Translations under genes and position numbers: made by a program
The notes under the pieces: model-generated
Seen by the model: only the letters and a program-made list of their open reading frames with translations
What the model was told of the DNA's origin: nothing
Databases searched by the model: none
Assembly (NCBI GenBank): GCA_002049455.2
Contig: KV918764.1
Coordinates: 620,001 to 684,000, forward strand
Length of the DNA: 64,000 nt
Source: Porphyra umbilicalis
Lineage: Eukaryota; Rhodophyta; Bangiophyceae; Bangiales; Bangiaceae
Direction: 5' to 3'
Part shown: positions 30,498 to 42,606 of the stretch, in pieces
How the letters are laid out: each line of letters begins with the position of its first letter
Position numbering within the stretch: the stretch's first letter is position 1

Positions 30498-32853
30498 GCA
30501 AGCGAGGCTGGACTTCAGCTGCTGGAAAGGCAGCAAGCACGGCCACCGGCGGTTGCTCATTGACAGCAACCCCGCTCCTCCCTCCAAGTCACCATCAACC
30601 CCGTCACGAAAGCGCACGAGGGCGCAAGCGTTGGCAGACGAGTCGAGCGCCGTCGTGACCGCGCTCGAGTGGACGCGCGGCGGCACGGCGGTTCCTGTCG
30701 CCCCTCCCGCTTGGAGCCCTACTGGCGGGGACGCGACGCTGTATGCGTACATCTCCGCGCACAACTCCTATATCGCGGCGATGGCGGCGTCTTCCATGGC
30801 CGTAAACTCGGAGGTGCCCGTCGGCGAGGTGGGCCTGGTGCGTGACGCGTCCCCCCCTGCGAAGCGACAGCGCCAAGGGGCATGCGCCGTGGACGCGGGG
30901 GGCCCCGCGGGTGGCTTCGTTGGTTCTTGTGGTTCCGCCGACGCGGGCGGTGACGGTGGCGCTGGCAAGGACGGCGGCGGCGGGAGTGGCGAAAACGACG
31001 GCGCTGGTGGTGACGACGAGGGCGGGGGCGTCGTCGGCGCGGATGTGGGCGTTACACCCAGTGGTGACGTTGGCGTCAGTCGTGCTGCTGACGCTGGCGG
31101 GGCTGCAGGCGGGGACGGCGACGGCGACGGTGCGAGCGAGGCCGTTGGCGGGGGTATCGCCGGTGACGGGAAGCGTCACTTCACCCTACGTCGGTCGGCG
31201 TTCGTCAGACGCAAGAAGGCGCCCCCCGTCGTGTCATCTGGGCAGCCGCGCATTCTTGGTCTTCGGCGTGTACTGACGAAGCGTGTACTGCGTGCGCTCG
31301 TACAACCGAAGTCGGCTGATGACGGCTTTCACTCTGCCGAGACGCTCGACGCCGTGCTGCGGGATGTGGTGATGGACGTGCATGAGGTCGGTGTTGCAGC
31401 TGCGAAGGACATGCTGAAGACGGTGTACCGACCGGCGGCCCCTAGCGCGAGCGGTCGGGGCAAGACGGGGTCGGCGTCAAGGAAGGCCAAGGAGCCCGCC
31501 CCGGTGGCGCTGCGTCTGTGGTTGGGAAAGACAAGGAATAACATTCACTGCAGCCTGAACAAGGTCATCCAGCGGACTTGGGCAGAGGGCGCCTCATTTG
31601 ACGGGCAGTCGAAGACGGCAGCGGCTGGATTTCTCGGCGGGCATGGCTTCTTGGAGTCTGTCGCTGGTCGGCGGGGGACGGTGCTCGCGACGTTGGCAAC
31701 CATTCTGTACTGTGGCGGCAACTTGGAGGAGTGTATCTTCCCGGGCGGGGAGAACTGCAATGCCGTCGTCAAGGTGGACCTCACCACCTTGGCATTTGTC
31801 TTGAGCAAGGTACGGATTGAGTTGGTGCAAGTGGACGCGTGTGACAACTAGTACGATGAGGTGTTGGACGCATTGTGTGACTGGTGTGTGTGTTGGGCAC
31901 TGGTGTGTGTGTTGGGCGAATGTACTGATGGTGTGCTACCTGCTCATGCTATCACCCCGTGGCACGTACTCGTTTTTTTATGCTCTGAGCTGTGTCATGT
32001 CACTGTACTGGCGTTCCCTAACACAGGTCCGCCTCTCTCTCGAGCAAATATGCGTCAAGGACTTGCTCCCGGCCGGCAGCAAGAAGCCGAGCGCCTCGGG
32101 TCTGCACGGTGGCGTCGTGAAGATGGGAAGGGTGGTCTGGGCCAAAGAGCTCAAGTATCTGCACGCGCACGTCGACAGTAGCACAGACGGCTGGGGCGCG
32201 CTGATCTCGACCAACAAGGGAAACAAAGAGCGTGCAACCATCACCGACGACCCGGGCGTACCCAACGCCTCCATCGAATTGGATATCGCCGTTGACAAGA
32301 AGGGGGAGAGTGGCGAGGTCGTCACGCCGGCAGAGGTCGCGCAGCTCAAGAAGCTGGTGCGCGACTGGGTCGCGCAACGCAAGGACGATGTCGCTGTCAT
32401 TGACGACGACGACGACCCCGACCTTCCTGGAGGCCGTGGTCCTGATGGCGGCGGCGGTGATCGGGGTGGAGATGTGGGGGGCGGCGGCGCAGGTAACGGC
32501 GGCGGTGGTGCTGGAAGTGTGAATGGGGCGGACGACGGGGGTGGGGGGATGCTGGTGCCGAAGGTGATGGCGGTGCCGATGTGGGCACGAATGTGGAGGG
32601 CGACGGGGGTGATGGCGACGACGTGCCGAGCGGCACGGACGCAGCCATCGATGACCTATTCGGGGTCAACCGAATGCGTCATCCGCTGTCGCCGACGGCC
32701 TCGGAGGAGAGGCCAGTCGTGCGGCGCAAGCGGCGGTCAAAGTGGATTACCAGACGCGTCGACTCCGACGAGGAGAGCGCGGGGAGGTCGTCCAAGAATG
32801 ACTCGGACAAGGATTTCATTGTCAGTGATGATGCTTCTCCAGAGAGCCGCTAG
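30498..32853 (+). CDS. nuclear-type protein of unknown function, spliced; start not resolved
   Basis: An exon from acceptor TGATGCAG (exon from 30498) to donor AAG/GTACGG at 31809, then intron 31810-32026 (217 nt, acceptor AACACAG), then a second exon. The joined reading passes VLSK to VRLSLEQICVKDLL in frame. The first in-frame ATG is 30781, but coding-like sequence lies upstream (RLDFSCWKGSKHGHRRLLID; PSRKRTRAQALADE), so a 5' exon is probably missing. A Gly/Ala/Asp linker precedes a basic block (FTLRRSAFVRRKKAP) and a conserved-looking domain (ALRLWLGKTRNNIHCSLNKV; GFLGGHGFLESVAGRRGTVL). The tail is acidic, then basic (VVRRKRRSKWITRRVDSDEE), ending DFIVSDDASPESR. One frame change near 32540-32560 in a short G-rich tract is required. 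I do not recognise the family. Confidence 0.55.
31810..32026 (+). other. intron of the unknown spliced gene
   Basis: Donor GTACGG, acceptor CTAACACAG, phase 0. Reading through instead would end translation at 31851. Confidence 0.7.
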
Positions 32854-33029
32854 TCGTGAGTGCTTCTGAGTATGCTTGCTTGCTTGCTTGTGCGCTTTAC
32901 TGTCGTTATGTCTTGCCTTTATTCTGGGCTTTGTATGCTGTGCTTGCTGTGGTGAATGTACTGGGCTTCTGCTGTTCGTTTCTTTTGTGCTGGGGTTGTT
33001 CATCGTCCGCTCTTCTGCGCACAGGGGGG

Positions 33030-34620
33030 GGCAGCCAGGCGGCGGACAGGTGATGGGCGAGTGGTGAGTAGGCGGTGGGTAGGTGGTGGGCAAAGGGCGG
33101 GCAAGTGGTCCGCAAATGGTGGACATGCGGCAGGTGGGTGGTCGTTGGTCGGCGGGTAGGTGACGGGCATGTCGTGGGTCGACGGTAGGAATGTGGCGGC
33201 GGGACGGCGGCGGGCAGGCGGCGGCCCGGTGGCGGACAGGCGCTGGGTTGGCGGCCGGCCGATCGCGGCCAAGTGGGGGGCGGGTGCGTGCTTGGCGGCG
33301 GGCAAGTGTGCGGCGAATGGCGGGCAGGCGGTGTGTTGGCGGCGGGCGTGTGGCGGGCAAGTGGGGAGCGGGTGGGTGCTTGGCGGCGGGCGTGTGAAGT
33401 GCAACTAGCGGGCGGGCGGCTTGTTGGCGGCGGGCAGATTGTTTGTGGCGGGCAACTGCGGGGCGAGTGGCGAGTGGGCAGCTTGTTGGCGGCGGGCGTG
33501 TGACGGGCAAGTGGGGGGCAGGTGGGTGCTTGGCAGCCGGTGTGTGGCGTGCAACTTGTGGGCGGGCGGCTTGTTGGCGGCGGGCAGCTTGTTGGTGGCG
33601 GGCGTGTGACGGGCAAGTGGGGGGCGGGTGGGTGCTTGGCAGCGGGTGTGTGGCGTGCAACTTGTGGGCGGGCGGCTTGTTGGCGGCGGGCAGCTCGTTG
33701 GCGGCGGGCAAGTGCGGGGCGAGTGGCGAGTTGGCAGCTTGTTGGCGGCGAACGTGTGGCGGGCAATTGGTGGGCGGGCAGCTGGTTGGTGGCGGGCGTG
33801 TGGCGGGCGAGTGGCGGGCGAGTGGGTGCTTGGCAGCGGGTGTGTGGCGTGCAACTTGTGGGCGGGCGGCTTGTTGGCGGCGGGCAGCTTGTTGGTGGTG
33901 GGCGTGTGACGGGCAAGTGGGGGGCGGGTGGGTGCTTGGCAGCGGGTGTGTGGCGTGCAACTTGTGGGCGGGCGGCTTGTTGGCGGCGGGCAGCTCGTTG
34001 GCGGCGGGCAAGTGCGGGGCGAGTGGCGAGTTGGCAGCTTGTTGGCGGCGGGCGTGTGGCGGGCAATTGGTGGGCGGGCAGCTGGTTGGTGGCGGGCGTG
34101 TGGCGGGCGAGTGGCGGGTGGTCGGCTCGCTGGCGGCGGGCAAGTGGCGGGCATATGGCGGGCGGGCGCCTCGTTGGCGGCTGGCAAGTTGGGGGCGAGT
34201 GGCAGGCGGGCGGTATGTTGGCGGCGGGCGTGTGGCGTGCAACTAGCGGGCGGGCGGCTCGTTGGTGGCGGGCAAGTGGCGGGCATGTGGCGGGCGGGCG
34301 GCTCGTTGGTGGCGGGCAAGTGGCGGGCATGTGGCGGGCGGGCGGCTCGTTGGTGGCGGGCAAGCGGCGGGCATGTGGCGGGCGGGCGGCTCGTTGGCGG
34401 CGGGCAAGTGGCGGGCATGTGGCGGGCGGGCGGCTCGTTGGCGGCGGGCAAGTGGCGGGCATGTGGCCGGCGGGCGGCTCGTTGGCGGCGGCAAGAGTCG
34501 GTGGACAAGTGGTGGGCTGGCGGCGGGCAAGTGGCGCTGGGTCAGACGGCGGGAAAGTGGTACTGTCTCGGCGGCGGGCGAGTGGCGGGCAAGTGGTGTG
34601 CAAGTGGAGTGGGGTGGGGA
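33030..34620. repeat. GC-rich minisatellite with 44-bp and 300-bp units
   Basis: Tandem variants of GGCGGGCGGCTTGTTGGCGG-type monomers. Between 34258 and 34495 a 44-bp unit repeats about five times (GTTGGTGGCG recurs at 34261 and 34305). At 33588-33818 and 33888-34118 a 300-bp higher-order unit is duplicated almost exactly (GGCGTGTGACGGGCAAG at 33601 and 33901). Because the monomers lack stop codons, long frames open on both strands; they are not evidence of genes. Confidence 0.9.
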
Positions 34621-37098
34621 GGGGGGGGGGGGGGGGAGGGGGCGGGGGGCAGCCCCGCGAAGCGTCCCATGGAGCCGGTGGGGGGGGGGTGAAGGGAGCA
34701 CCTGGAAGCCCCAGGGAGCGCAACATACACCACCATTTGCCCTGCAACGTAATCGATCCAGGCAGCGTCACGTACACGGCCGGAATGCGGCCGGGCGAGT
34801 GCTTCTCCGTGCACCACGTAACGCTCCGTTGACCGGACACGCTCTTCGCTCAGAGACAACCGCAATTTGGCTGTCACAGAGGTCAACGTTTCATGTCTGG
34901 GACGCAGTTCTTGTCTATACTGCGAGAGTGCAGTGATGCGCCGCGGTCTAAAACGCGAATATCGTTTCTATTCCCTGGCCTTTAGGACAGGGTGCTCTCA
35001 AAGTGTAGTGATGCACACATATACTTAGAGAATGGGACTTGATCTCCGTTTCAGAGGTGGCAGTCTGCATTCGTGTCCTCAGGGATCTGAGGGCGTGTCA
35101 GCGTTGGAAGGGTCGCGATGACGCTAAAAAGCGAATAGAGTTACGTGGCTGAGAAGGACTCTCCTGCCACAAGGGCCACAGGGCCCGGACGGCGTCTGCC
35201 CCTCTGCCCCCCCACACCGCCCCGAGTTGCGCACGGCAACCGCGCGCAGCGACTTCCGAGGTTCGACGCGCCCACGATAACCCGCGGGTGATCGTGCCTG
35301 CGCGCCGTCTTCTGTTGCGGCGGCGCGTCGGCGGTTGCTGACGCCACTTAGCGGCGCGGTTGGATGCGCCCCATCGCGCGGCGATCAGTCCCACCCGCCT
35401 GCCCGTGCGCCGTGTCGGCCTCCCTGCCCGCCGTGCGCAGGTGCGCTGCGCGGCGGAGTGACGCCCCTTCTGTGGGCGTCGCGCGACGCCGGCGGACCGC
35501 CGCCGCTGCTGAAGGGGCGGCGGCATCCCTTTCCCCGCCCCACATTCTCCCCGCCACGGCAGCGTGGCTGTACGTGCCCCCGTGCGCGCTCGCGGCTATG
35601 GAGCCGACCGGCATGCCCGGTGTCGATGCGTCGCCGAGCGCGCCACCGCCCTGAAGGCCAGGGTATTGCACGCACGTGCCTGGAATACTATATTGGAAGT
35701 TTTGCAGTGTGGAGGGGGGTCGAATATGGCCTAGTACATGCCATTTCAGCCTGTACTGGAGGCGTTCGGAGGCAATTTGAAAATTGTGGGTACCAGCGCC
35801 AGTACAGCAAATCAGCATATGCCCCACTTTGCAGACGATAATATGGTGCTTATATATATTATGTCACGTGCTATATAACTGGGAGGATCGCGATCGACAA
35901 TTTCCACGGGAACCATCGAAAGATCTCGCGATCGTCTTCTGGAATGCAGCCCAGACAGAGGGAATTGGGAAAACGTGACGGATTTGTCGCACACTGCACC
36001 CATCGAGGTGAACAAACCGTCATCCGTCCAACCACCGATGGCGCTGACAATCGTCCTGGGCCCCACCGTAGCCGAGCCTATCGTCATCGGCTCCACCGTC
36101 TTCTTCCCCACAGCGGTTGTCCAGCCTGGTAGCGCCTGACTGGGTAGGACGAGGGCGAGGGAGGCCATGCCACTGAAGGCGGCGGGAGTGACGCCTCGTG
36201 CTGCTGGGAGAGCGACGACTCGGACCGCGGGAGGAATGCGTGTCGGACGATGGAGGATGTAAACGGGCCGACGGCGGGGACAGTGCCGACTTGGATGGCG
36301 AGGGGAGTGACGGCTCGGACGGCGGGGGACGTAATGGGTCCGACACGATAGCGAGTGAGAGATTCCGTCGGACAGCAACGATGAATGATCTTGATACAGT
36401 CTTTCTCCAATGCTGTCCACCCTCTATGGCGATCGTACGACCACAAAGTAGCCCACATTTTTCGTGCAGAAGACGATGATCGGGAGCCACGATCGCCGTT
36501 GATTGTACCGCAGAGGCCGGTCGACCGCGTTCGTTGCTATCCCCCCCTGGACAAGAACGGAAGCGACAAGAATGGAGAAAGACTGTATACGCCTTGTCGT
36601 ACCCTTCTTATTCTGTTTCTCAAAAAAGAAACTGATCATACTCCAGTCTCGTATGAAGTCTGGTGGTTGCCAGCTCGAGGATGCTCAGACTTCGTGTCGG
36701 ATCGTGTCGCTGGAGGACGCGCGTGTGGAACTCGAAGTCATATCAAATCCGTAATTGTACGCCCCCTCCCGCGATAGACCAACTGAAATGGTTCTTAAAT
36801 CCTGCGATCATGAGCCCGAGCAACCCCTTTCTCGGTCAAAATGGCAGCGATCGGAAGTGAAACGAGAACGCCTCGCCGTGGTGCGCCGTGAGAATGCATT
36901 GCTGGCGCAGGGGCTACAAAGTGCGCAAGGGTGCCATATAAGCGGATAGTGACTGTGTGCTACTTCACATTCCAACCGTGATTGTGGATGCCACGTCGAT
37001 GAGCGAGTTCCGTCACGCGCACGAGGGAGGCACAAGTACGATAGAAACCAAGTCATTCCTCTTAAATTGAGCTCCCAAAGGGATCCTTGTGGTTTGTC
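34621..37098. other. no supported gene; contains one copy of a short dispersed repeat
   Basis: The minisatellite edge is followed by lower-GC DNA. Frames on both strands are short. The segment 35692-35839 is a dispersed repeat copy. Confidence 0.3.
35692..35839 (+). repeat. short dispersed repeat, copy 1 of 2
   Basis: About 145 bases nearly identical to 50769-50913 in the same orientation, sharing GGTCGAATATGGCCTAGTAC and CAATTTGAAAATTGTGGGTA. The flanks differ. No terminal repeats are obvious. Confidence 0.85.
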
Positions 37099-37542
37099 AT
37101 GAGCGACCGACCGACCGTGTGCGCCGACCAACCGGCAAACTGTGAAACTTCATCTCGATACTGCACTGATTGTGCGCTGGTGCACGCGACCGAGCACGCT
37201 CGGGAGCGGTGCGTGACGTGCACAGAGGTAGGATTTGCAAATCTAAAACAACATGCAAACGTTTGCATCTCAGTTCGGGGGGGGGGGGAACGCCTGCCGT
37301 GCCGCCACGTGGGGGGTGGGGGAGCGGATTTCGGGGCTTCTGGGGGGGGGGGGGGTTCGAGCGGGGATGATGCCACGTGCGAGGAATGGTACTTCACAAC
37401 ACTCCTTTTACCCCTTGTACTCGTGTCTGTGCATGACCGTCTGCCTCGGTATTGCTCCAGCTCGTCCGACACTGCTACTGTTTCCCGCGCATGTTCCTGG
37501 CCACCGCCTTGCCCTGGTGACTGCCGCCTCCTCCTTTGCTGA
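37099..37542 (+). CDS. short Cys-rich frame, possible zinc-binding protein
   Basis: The ATG at 37099 opens MSDRPTVCADQPANCETSS, followed by YCTDCALVHATEHARERCVT then Cys (C-x2-C-x12-C-x2-C), and ANLKQHANVCIS. The Cys spacing resembles a zinc ribbon or treble clef. Beyond that the frame enters Gly-rich G-run DNA and is not convincing. The segment VGFANLKQHANVCIS is encoded within a 45-bp inverted repeat whose partner at 40386-40430 encodes VGSQDLKQHTNVCIS on the other strand. It could be one exon or a relic. Confidence 0.3.
   Translation: MSDRPTVCADQPANCETSSRYCTDCALVHATEHARERCVTCTEVGFANLKQHANVCISVRGGGERLPCRHVGGGGADFGASGGGGGSSGDDATCEEWYFTTLLLPLVLVSVHDRLPRYCSSSSDTATVSRACSWPPPCPGDCRLLLC
37228..37272 (+). 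repeat. 45-bp inverted repeat, left arm
   Basis: Matches the reverse complement of 40386-40430 at about 39 of 45 positions; shared core CTAAAACAACAT and CAAACGTTTGCATCTCA. Also contains a local palindrome (GCAAACGTTTGC). The arms could be ends of a 3.2-kb element or two relics of one exon. Confidence 0.7.
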
Positions 37543-38250
37543 TCGTTTCCCCCCTCCCCCCGCGCGGTAATCGCCCCCCCCCCTCCCCCTGGTCGCCGCA
37601 GTCTATGCGCGCCACCGCCCCCCCCCCGCTTCTGGCTGCCGCCGTTCCCGCGTGCTCCGCGGCGGTGGCGGCGGCGAGCGTGTCCGCCTCGACGGTAGAT
37701 GAGTCAGAAGTCACACCCCGCGCAGTAAAAAGGACGGGGGTATGCAGCGGGCCTGCGGCCGCGCCGGGAGCAGAGAGAGTTGTGGCGGTGACACGCTGCA
37801 GGACGCTGGCTCACCCCCCCGCCACCACCCGGCTTCGTGAGGCTACCTATGATTGCAGCGGTGATGGAGGGGGGATGACGCTGAAAAGAGGACACAGCAG
37901 CAGTGGGGCGAGACAACAACAGCAGGGGAAGGTGGCAGAAATAGGGGGAGACAGCGCTGGTCGATGGGGCTGTGCAAAGATGGGGGCGGCGACGCTGGGG
38001 GGGGACATCAGTGGTAGTGGGGGGCAGCAGTGGCGGGGGGAGGCAGCGGTGGGGAAAAAACGCAGTGTTGTTGGAGGGAGGCAGCGGTGGTGGAGGGAGG
38101 CAGCGGTGGAGGAGGGAGGCCGCAATGGGGGGGAAAGCACTGTTGTGGTGGGAGCGGCGACGCTGGGGGGAGCCAGCAACGGCGGAATTCAGCAGGCCTC
38201 CAAACAGTCACGACAGCGGTCGTTGCTGCCGTGGCGACACCGCGCAGCTG
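37543..38250. repeat. G-rich low-complexity region with short tandem repeats
   Basis: Around 38035-38115 a GGAGGGAGGCAGCGGTGG-type motif recurs. The surroundings are C- and G-run DNA. The frames are non-specific. Confidence 0.5.
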
Positions 38251-39059
38251 GGACACCGCCCAACTGAGAGAGGCATGGGCACTGAGCAGACAGGAGAGAC
38301 CTCCATCAACAGGTGCGTCAGGACCCCCTCTGACAGCGTGTGAGATCCACTGTACACGGCAGATTGACACTGACACTGACAATCCAGTGAATCACGTGTT
38401 GGTGCTGACACTGTCCAATCCAGTGGGTTACGACTCTACGCTTCCTTTTCTGCCTACAACTGTTCTGTTTCTTTTCTCGCAGAATAAACGTCACCACATG
38501 CCTCGTACAGTACTCTGTGCCCATTCTTATTAGTTTCCACATGAGTTGGATGGTCTGGTTGTCGCGTGGTACTCAGCTGCCATCTGGTCTCATGAGGAGG
38601 AGCGGACGGCACGTCTGGGAGGAACTTGACCAAAACATCACTTTTTTTTTAAAGACTCGTTTCTGAACCTTTGAAGGGTCCTGAGAACGGCATTGCAACT
38701 GGCTAAGCGTACAAAGGCTTCCTTCATGCTCTTTGCACCCCCCGAAGGTCACAACTCCTACCACCGAACCTGGAAACTGCCACCACCTCCCCACTGTGCT
38801 CAGCCGGCTAGCCAACTTTTGGTGTGCGTGCTCACCACACACCCTATACTGTGTGTAGAGCCCGAAGCACCACATCAGCAGCCCCAATGGAACCACATCA
38901 GCAGCCCCACTGGACGCCCACAGAACGTACGTGTGCTTTCGATCAACCCAGCAGTCAGCACATGGTGGGCGTGGGTCTCTTGCACACCAGGCATCCGGTG
39001 AACTCTACTCAGACTCGTTTATAGCTCGGGGGTATCCCCCTCTCCCACAGCCGCGGCGC
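38251..39059. other. no supported gene
   Basis: Lower-GC DNA with short frames only; it includes GACACTGACACTGACA-type short repeats at about 38368-38415. Confidence 0.3.
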
Positions 39060-39650
39060 GTAATCCCCCTGTGTGGCCGCCAGCCACCCCACCCACCGAC
39101 CGCCCACTCTGACACCCGCCGCTGCTAGCCGCCGCCGCTCGCTGGCCCCCTCACTAGCCCCGCAGCCAACCAGCAGTTGCGGTCGGCCACCACCCCCATC
39201 GACCGCCCACCTGCACAGGCTCCATCGCCGCCCGCCGCTAGCCGCCCCCACCGCCGGCAGACTGACGCCAATCGACCCCGCCGTCGGCCGCTCCCGCCGC
39301 CGGCCGCTCCCACCACCAGCCACTCCCACCACCAGCCCCCGCCGCCAGGTACCCCACCCGCCGACCACCCAACCTAAGACCCGCCTCAGCCAGAGGCCAC
39401 CTCGCTCGCCGGTCGCCGCGCCCGCCAGCGCCCGCCCCCACCTCCGTCCACGCCTACGGCCGGCTGCGCCCGCCGACGGCTGTCCCACAGTGAGCCGCTC
39501 CCGTTGCCCGCCGCTCCCGCCGCCCACCGCTCTCGCCGCCCGCCGCCCCCGCCGCCCGCCACCCCCGCACAGGCCGCCCCCGAACAGGCCGCCCCCGCAC
39601 AGGCTGCCCCCGCCACCCGCCGCCCCTGCCGCACGCTGCGCCCGTCGTCG
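39060..39650. repeat. CCGCC-rich minisatellite
   Basis: Degenerate tandem GCCGCCCGCCGC-type units. Related in sequence to the complementary-strand array at 54570-55425. It opens long Pro/Arg/Ala frames that are artefacts. Confidence 0.7.
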
Positions 39651-40385
39651 GCCCCACCGGCCGCCGCCGACCCCTTCACATGGGGGAGCGGAGAGGGGCA
39701 AGGGCGGAGGTCGCTGCGCCGCGTCGGGAGAGCCACGGCGCGGCGCGGCGGAAGGCGGTGCCCGCTGATACCGCCAGCCCCCGGGGTAAAGGGGGAGCGC
39801 ACAAGGGGGCCTGGGACAGGGGAAGAGGAGGAAGGCGGCGGATAGGACAGGGGGGGGCAATGTGGGGGCGGGGGTCGAACCGGGGCGGGTGGCGCAGCGC
39901 GGTGCGACGGGGCACGGGGTGGTGCCCGTCCCCGCCACCGGCCCCCCATGGGCGGAACGCGAAAGCAGGGGAGAGAAGAGTAGAGGGATAGAAGCGGGGG
40001 AGCAGAGGGAGAAGAGGGGAGCAGCGGGGGGGGGGGGGGAGGGGGGCGGGGGAAGGGGGGCGTGGCAGGCGGGCGGGACAGGTGCAATACAGCCGCGACA
40101 CGTGCATGACGGCCGACACGGCGGTCGGACGATGTGGCTCGGAGCATCGGGCGGGGGGGGGGGGATGGATCACATCTGTGCAAGGGGTGCCGCACAGCAT
40201 CCTGGGGGGGGGGGTCGGCCGTGCGTGTCGCCATCACCACCGACATTCCATACCTCGCCATGGTATTGCAATAGCGAAGCAGTAAATGCAATGGCCGAGG
40301 CATTCCCTTCTGGGGCCTGGGACTCGTGCTGGACGCACGGCCGCAGCAACGAGCAGCGAGCGCTCTCAGAGCTTCTCAGCTGTTT
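39651..40385. other. GC-rich region with G runs, no supported gene
   Basis: G and C homopolymers and low-complexity frames. A TTCGA core near 39871 was checked for a tRNA and rejected. Confidence 0.3.
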
Positions 40386-40430
40386 TGAGATGCAAACGTT
40401 TGTATGTTGTTTTAGATCCTGGGATCCTAC
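40386..40430 (-). repeat. 45-bp inverted repeat, right arm
   Basis: Partner of 37228-37272 in opposite orientation, ending GTAGGAT on the minus strand as the left arm begins on the plus strand. Confidence 0.7.
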
Positions 40431-41379
40431 ATGCCGCCGGCGCGGGGGGGGTCGAGCCGGCCGCCGCCAGGGAGGCCACCGCCTTGGTGCGCCGCGCGGG
40501 GTGACCGCCGCCGCCCGTGACGGCGGCGGCGCACGCCGCCCACCGCTCCCCACGCCCCGGGCCGACGGCCGCCCCCGACCCGCCGTCGCCTCCGCCGCCG
40601 CCGCGGGGGCGGGGAGCACCCCCGCCACGGCCACGACCGCCGGCGCCCCGTCGGCGGCGGGGCCCGGAAAGCGTGCCGCGGCGACGGCCGCCGCCGCAAA
40701 CGCGGCGGCGGCGGACCCCCCGGGCGACCCCGCCCACCGCCGTTGCCGCGTCGCCGGCGGCGGGCGCCGCCGCCGCCGCGCCGGCGCGCAGAAAACCCCC
40801 GCGCGCGCGCGGCGAGCACCGGCGGCAGGACCGCGCCGCCGCGCAAGCCGCCCGTCGGTGGGGGGCGCGGCGGGGGGGGGGGCGCCCCCGCACCCGCCGC
40901 CGCCCCCGCCGCCGCGCCGGCGGCGCCGTCGGCGGCGCCGCCGCGTGCGGGGGTGACGGGCGGCAGCGCCACGGGCGGGAGACGGACGGCAGCGGTGCCT
41001 GCCGCAACCGCGGCGGCAAGGGCGGCCAAGCCGCCGGCGCGGTCGGCGCCGGCGCCGCGGGGGGCGGGCGGGACCCCCCCCGCCCGTCTGGCCCGTCCCC
41101 CCCACCCGCACGAGGAGCGACGCGAGCGACGCGAGCAACGAACGCAACGCCCGTCGGCGATACGGCCGTTTGCACCCCCGCCCCCCCCCCCCCGCCCACC
41201 CCCCCCGCAGGGGCGGCGAGCGGCACGCCCGGCCACCCCCCCCCCCCCCCCGGCGGGGTGGCCAACCAAGCCGGGGGCCCCGCAAACGCCGCCGGCGTGG
41301 CCGCCGCCCCCGCCGCCGCCGCCGCCGCCGCCACCCGCCCGTGGAGGGCGGCGAGCGCGAGGGGCGGGGCCACCGCAGA

Positions 41380-41410
<31 letters not shown>

Positions 41411-41707
41411 CCGCCGACCCCGCGGCGGGCCCCGGCGGCGGCCCAAACGCGGCCGCCCCCTCGGCCGCCGCCCCGACCGCGTCGCCGAGGGGGGCCCCAA
41501 GCCGCCGCCGCCCCGCGTCGCGGGCGGCGAGCACGGGGAGGGCGGCGGGGGCGACAACCAGCCCCCGCCGCAGCGGCACCGCGTCGGCGGGCAGCGCCGC
41601 CCCCGCGGCGGCGGTGCCGGCGTGGCGCCGCGCCACCCGCGGCAGCGCCACCGGGTCGCAGGGCGACGAGCCGGCGGCGGCGCCGCGCGTGCCGCCGCCG
41701 CCGCCGC

Positions 41708-41738
<31 letters not shown>

Positions 41739-42030
41739 ACCGGCGCCGCGGGCGCGGAGGAGCGCACGGGCGGTGGGCGCCGCCGGGGCGGCGCCGCGCG
41801 CCCCGCGGCGGCAGCGAGCACCCCCGACACGGCCGCGGTGCGGGCTTCCGCCGACGCGCCGGCGGCGGCGCCGCCGGCGGCGGCGGTCGCCACCCCCGCG
41901 TCGGCGGGGGACGGCCCGAGGCGGGCGGCGAGGCGGCGGTCGCAGACGCCCGCAGGGGCGCCCTCGAGCGCCGCCGCCGCCGCGGGCGCGCGCGCCGCCG
42001 ACGGCGGCGGGCGGTGCACGCCCGACGCCG

Positions 42031-42067
<37 letters not shown>

Positions 42068-42575
42068 CGCGGCCGCCCGGTCGGCCGCCTCGGCGGCGGC
42101 GGCGGCGGCGGGGCGGCCAGCCCCGTCGGCCACCGCCGACCGCCACGAGGCGGCCGCGTCGGGGGCGGCCGCCCACGACCGACCGGTCGCCCCCGTGACC
42201 GAGTCGGTGGGGGGGGGGGGGGGGCCGTCCCCGCCCCCACCACCCCGCCGTCGGCGTCGGCGGCAGGGGCGTCGTCAAAGGGGGCCGTGCCGCCGTTGGC
42301 GCTGCCGCCGCCACCGCCGCCGCGGCGCGTCGCGCGCAACGACGCGGCGGGCGGCCACAGGGGGTCCCGCCCACCCGGACGCACCCCGTCGAGCCAACCC
42401 CCGTCGTGGGGGGCGACGCGCGTGCGCATCGCCGCCGCCACGGCAGCGGCCGTTGCGCCCGCCGCCGCGGGCGCCGCCGCCGCCGCCGCCGCCGCCGCGT
42501 CGCGGCCCGACGCGACGGCGGCCATCCGCGCGGCCGCAATCGCCCCGCCACCCCCCCCCCCCCGCCCCCCCGCCG

Positions 42576-42606
<31 letters not shown>

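Noticed and set aside
33030-34840. Very long open frames on both strands (Pro/His/Arg- and Gly/Ala/Trp-rich)
   Set aside because: They arise because the minisatellite monomers lack stop codons; the peptides are simple repeats and both strands are equally open.
39860-39890. B-box-like TTCGA motif suggesting a minus-strand tRNA
   Set aside because: The flanking bases do not form a five-pair T stem and no anticodon or acceptor stem could be folded.
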